Assembly (NCBI RefSeq): GCF_041902385.1
Contig: NZ_CP169244.1
Coordinates: forward strand, 4,154,001 to 4,218,000
Reading direction: 5' to 3'
Length of the DNA stretch: 64,000 nt
Origin: Arcticibacter sp041902385
Lineage (GTDB): Bacteria; Bacteroidota; Bacteroidia; Sphingobacteriales; Sphingobacteriaceae
Part shown: piece after piece, positions 62,469-64,000 of the stretch
Layout of the letters: every line of letters starts with the position of its first letter
Position numbering within the stretch: position 1 is the first letter of the stretch
The notes under the pieces: model-generated
What the model saw: only the letters and a program-made list of their open reading frames with translations
Told to the model about the DNA's origin: nothing
Databases searched by the model: none
Position numbers and translations under genes: made by a program

Positions 62469-63845
62469 TTACTTCCCTATACAAAACTTCGAAAAAATAT
62501 TATCCAGCAGATCATCTGTCGTGACCGTTCCGGTGATCTCACCTAAGTAATACAGGGCCTGCTTGATGTCCATGGCCAGGAAGTCGGAGGTGACGGGATT
62601 CTCAATCCCTTCGAGTACGCGGTTGAGGGATGCTTCGGTGTGTTGCAGGGCTTCGACGTGTCGGATGTTGGTTACGAGTACGTCGTCAGTATTGATCTGA
62701 TGCAGGTTGACCTTGCGCAGGATCTCTTCCTTGAGCTCTTCGATGCCTTGCTTGTCGCGGGCGGAGATGTAGTGCATCTCCAGGCCTTCGAGCTCCTGCT
62801 TCCTGCCGGCTTGCAGCAGGTCGGTCTTGTTCATTACCGCCACCAGGGGAATGTTCAGCTCTCCGGCTTCGTTGAGCTGCTGGCTGATCTCCGGGGCGTC
62901 CTGCTCAGGATCGAACAGGTACATGATCAGCCGCGCCTGACGCATCTTCTCAAGGGTGCGCTCTACGCCTTTGGCCTCGATCTGGTCCTGCGTCTGGCGG
63001 ATGCCTGCGGTATCGATAAAGCGGAACACGACGCCCCTGATGCTGATCTCGTCTTCAATGGTATCGCGGGTAGTGCCGGCGATATCGGATACAATGGCGC
63101 GCTCTTCATTGAGCAGCGCATTGAGCAAGGTGGATTTCCCCACATTGGGCTTCCCAGCGATGACAACGGGCACGCCGTTCTTCATCACATTGCCCTGCTC
63201 GAAGGAGCGGATCAGCCGGCCGGTTACCCGCAGGATCTGATAGATCAGGTCGCGCAGCTGCTCACGGTTGGCAAATTCGACGTCTTCTTCGGAAAAATCA
63301 AGTTCAAGCTCTACCATGGAGGCGAAATGGATCAGCTGCTCGCGCAGCTGTTTCAGCTCTCCGGAGAAGCCTCCGCGCATCTGCTGCATCGCTACCTGGT
63401 GCGAAGCGGCTGAATTGGAGGCAATGAGATCGGCTACGGCTTCGGCCTGCGAGAGGTCGAGCCCCCCATTTAGGAAGGCCCTCAGTGTGAACTCGCCTGG
63501 CTTTGCTGCCCGGGCGCCTTCGCGGATGAGGAGGCGGATGAGGTTTTCTATGATGTACTGCGAGCCGTGGGTGCTGATCTCTACCACGTTCTCGCGGGTA
63601 TAGGAATGCGGCGCTACAAAGAGCGAGACCAGCACTTCATCGAGCACGGCCTCTCCGTCGCGGATGGTTCCGAAATGGATGGTGTGGGAGGCTTGCCTGG
63701 AAAGGTCTTTCCCCCTGAACACCTTGTTGGTGATGCTGATGGCTTCGGGGCCTGAAAGGCGGATCACGCCGATGGCTCCGCTGCCGCTTGGCGTGGCGAG
63801 TGCTACAATGGTATCAGATGGATAGAGGGATGGCTGGTTCTGCAT
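62469..63845 (-). CDS. mnmE: tRNA modification GTPase MnmE
   Basis: 458 residues, full length. N-terminal folate-binding domain (DTIVALATPSGSGAIGVIRL), helical domain, inserted G domain with VIAGKPNVGKSTLLNALLNE (P-loop), AGTTRDTIEDEI, DTAGI and MNKTDLL, and the C-terminal catalytic FCIGK with the Cys. With MnmG it modifies uridine 34 of tRNAs. Markedly G+C-rich compared with the cluster before it, which marks the edge of the accessory block. Confidence 0.97.
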   Translation of the reverse strand: MQNQPSLYPSDTIVALATPSGSGAIGVIRLSGPEAISITNKVFRGKDLSRQASHTIHFGTIRDGEAVLDEVLVSLFVAPHSYTRENVVEISTHGSQYIIENLIRLLIREGARAAKPGEFTLRAFLNGGLDLSQAEAVADLIASNSAASHQVAMQQMRGGFSGELKQLREQLIHFASMVELELDFSEEDVEFANREQLRDLIYQILRVTGRLIRSFEQGNVMKNGVPVVIAGKPNVGKSTLLNALLNEERAIVSDIAGTTRDTIEDEISIRGVVFRFIDTAGIRQTQDQIEAKGVERTLEKMRQARLIMYLFDPEQDAPEISQQLNEAGELNIPLVAVMNKTDLLQAGRKQELEGLEMHYISARDKQGIEELKEEILRKVNLHQINTDDVLVTNIRHVEALQHTEASLNRVLEGIENPVTSDFLAMDIKQALYYLGEITGTVTTDDLLDNIFSKFCIGK

Positions 63846-63856
63846 GGATGCGTCCT

Positions 63857-64000
63857 TTAAAATTTTTCTTCGATGCCCAGTCCGAACAGGGCAAAATCAT
63901 ACTTCACCGGGTCGTGGGGGTCGAACTCACGCAGTCTTTCTGTGAGTTCGTTCACGGTCTGCCAGTCGGTCTGCTTGCGGCTGATGAGGCCGAGCTTGCG
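63857..64000 (-). CDS. TIGR02757 family protein, C-terminal 47 residues
   Basis: The frame enters from the window end and stops with TAA at 63857. It reads RKLGLISRKQTDWQTVNELT, then REFDPHDPVKYDFALFGLGI and EEKF, the characteristic end of TIGR02757/DUF2400 proteins. Function unknown. The start lies beyond the window. Confidence 0.8.
   Translation of the reverse strand, partial: RKLGLISRKQTDWQTVNELTERLREFDPHDPVKYDFALFGLGIEEKF

Noticed and set aside
62640..63413. 257-codon plus-strand frame opposite mnmE
   Set aside because: Shadow of the G+C-rich mnmE gene; no signal, family motif or promoter of its own.

Overview
The window looks like a chromosomal segment of a Bacteroidota bacterium, most probably a Sphingobacteriales member close to Pedobacter. 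The pointers are the fused MurF-alanine racemase typical of this phylum, several Bacteroidota-type genes (a DUF5777-type barrel, a DUF6266-type remnant, GH92 mannosidase, TPR-lipoprotein sensor kinases), promoters of the TTG-N17-TAnnTTTG type, and weak Shine-Dalgarno sequences.

Layout. 1-13.6 kb is mostly core: a 3-oxoacyl-ACP synthase III end, an MFS exporter with a hairpin-rich leader, a lipoprotein plus semialdehyde dehydrogenase, an orphan ABC ATPase, then a minus-strand cell-envelope run (MurF-Alr, DUF502, MprF, VirJ/AcvB-like hydrolase) diverging from recX. 13.6-17.2 kb is a small islet behind tRNA-Gly and tRNA-Leu, holding an ISL3-like element, an AAA ATPase of the DUF4143 type and a diverged tRNA-Leu 3' fragment. 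17.3-21.1 kb is a five-gene minus operon (ECF sigma, membrane-anchored barrel, YceI, DUF5777, Rieske). 21.2-26.5 kb holds MscS, a DUF2059 protein and a TPR sensor kinase / 46-residue ORF / response regulator operon. 26.5-34.1 kb is accessory and decayed: an IS3 element joining two broken genes, then a two-gene PLD-membrane / VWA-like lipoprotein operon. 34.1-41.8 kb carries a reductase/HxlR pair and a GntR-controlled mannose locus (ManA, sugar permease, a ROK kinase reduced to its two ends, GH92 lipoprotein). 41.8-45.2 kb shows a decayed tandem duplication. 45.2-62.2 kb is a defence-like region: MazEF, a PD-(D/E)XK fusion, an Mrr-type endonuclease, HipBA, and a four-gene minus-strand cluster with two unusual RecQ-family helicases, one fused to an exonuclease-like and a UvrD-like domain, plus a tail-anchored coiled-coil protein. 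62.4 kb to the end returns to core genes (mnmE and a TIGR02757-type gene).

The best candidate for an undescribed system is the dual-RecQ cluster (52844-62183). The PLD-membrane protein / VWA-like lipoprotein pair (28819-31805) comes second. Both are visibly more A+T-rich than the core genes around them and both look like immunity modules, but the functions are inferred, not shown.

A caution on quality: at least five otherwise convincing genes are broken by a single base missing in a homopolymer (the dehydrogenase, mprF twice, a small ORF, the 32.3 kb gene and the second RecQ). This could be sequencing error or real decay. I describe these genes over their full restored span and mark the break.
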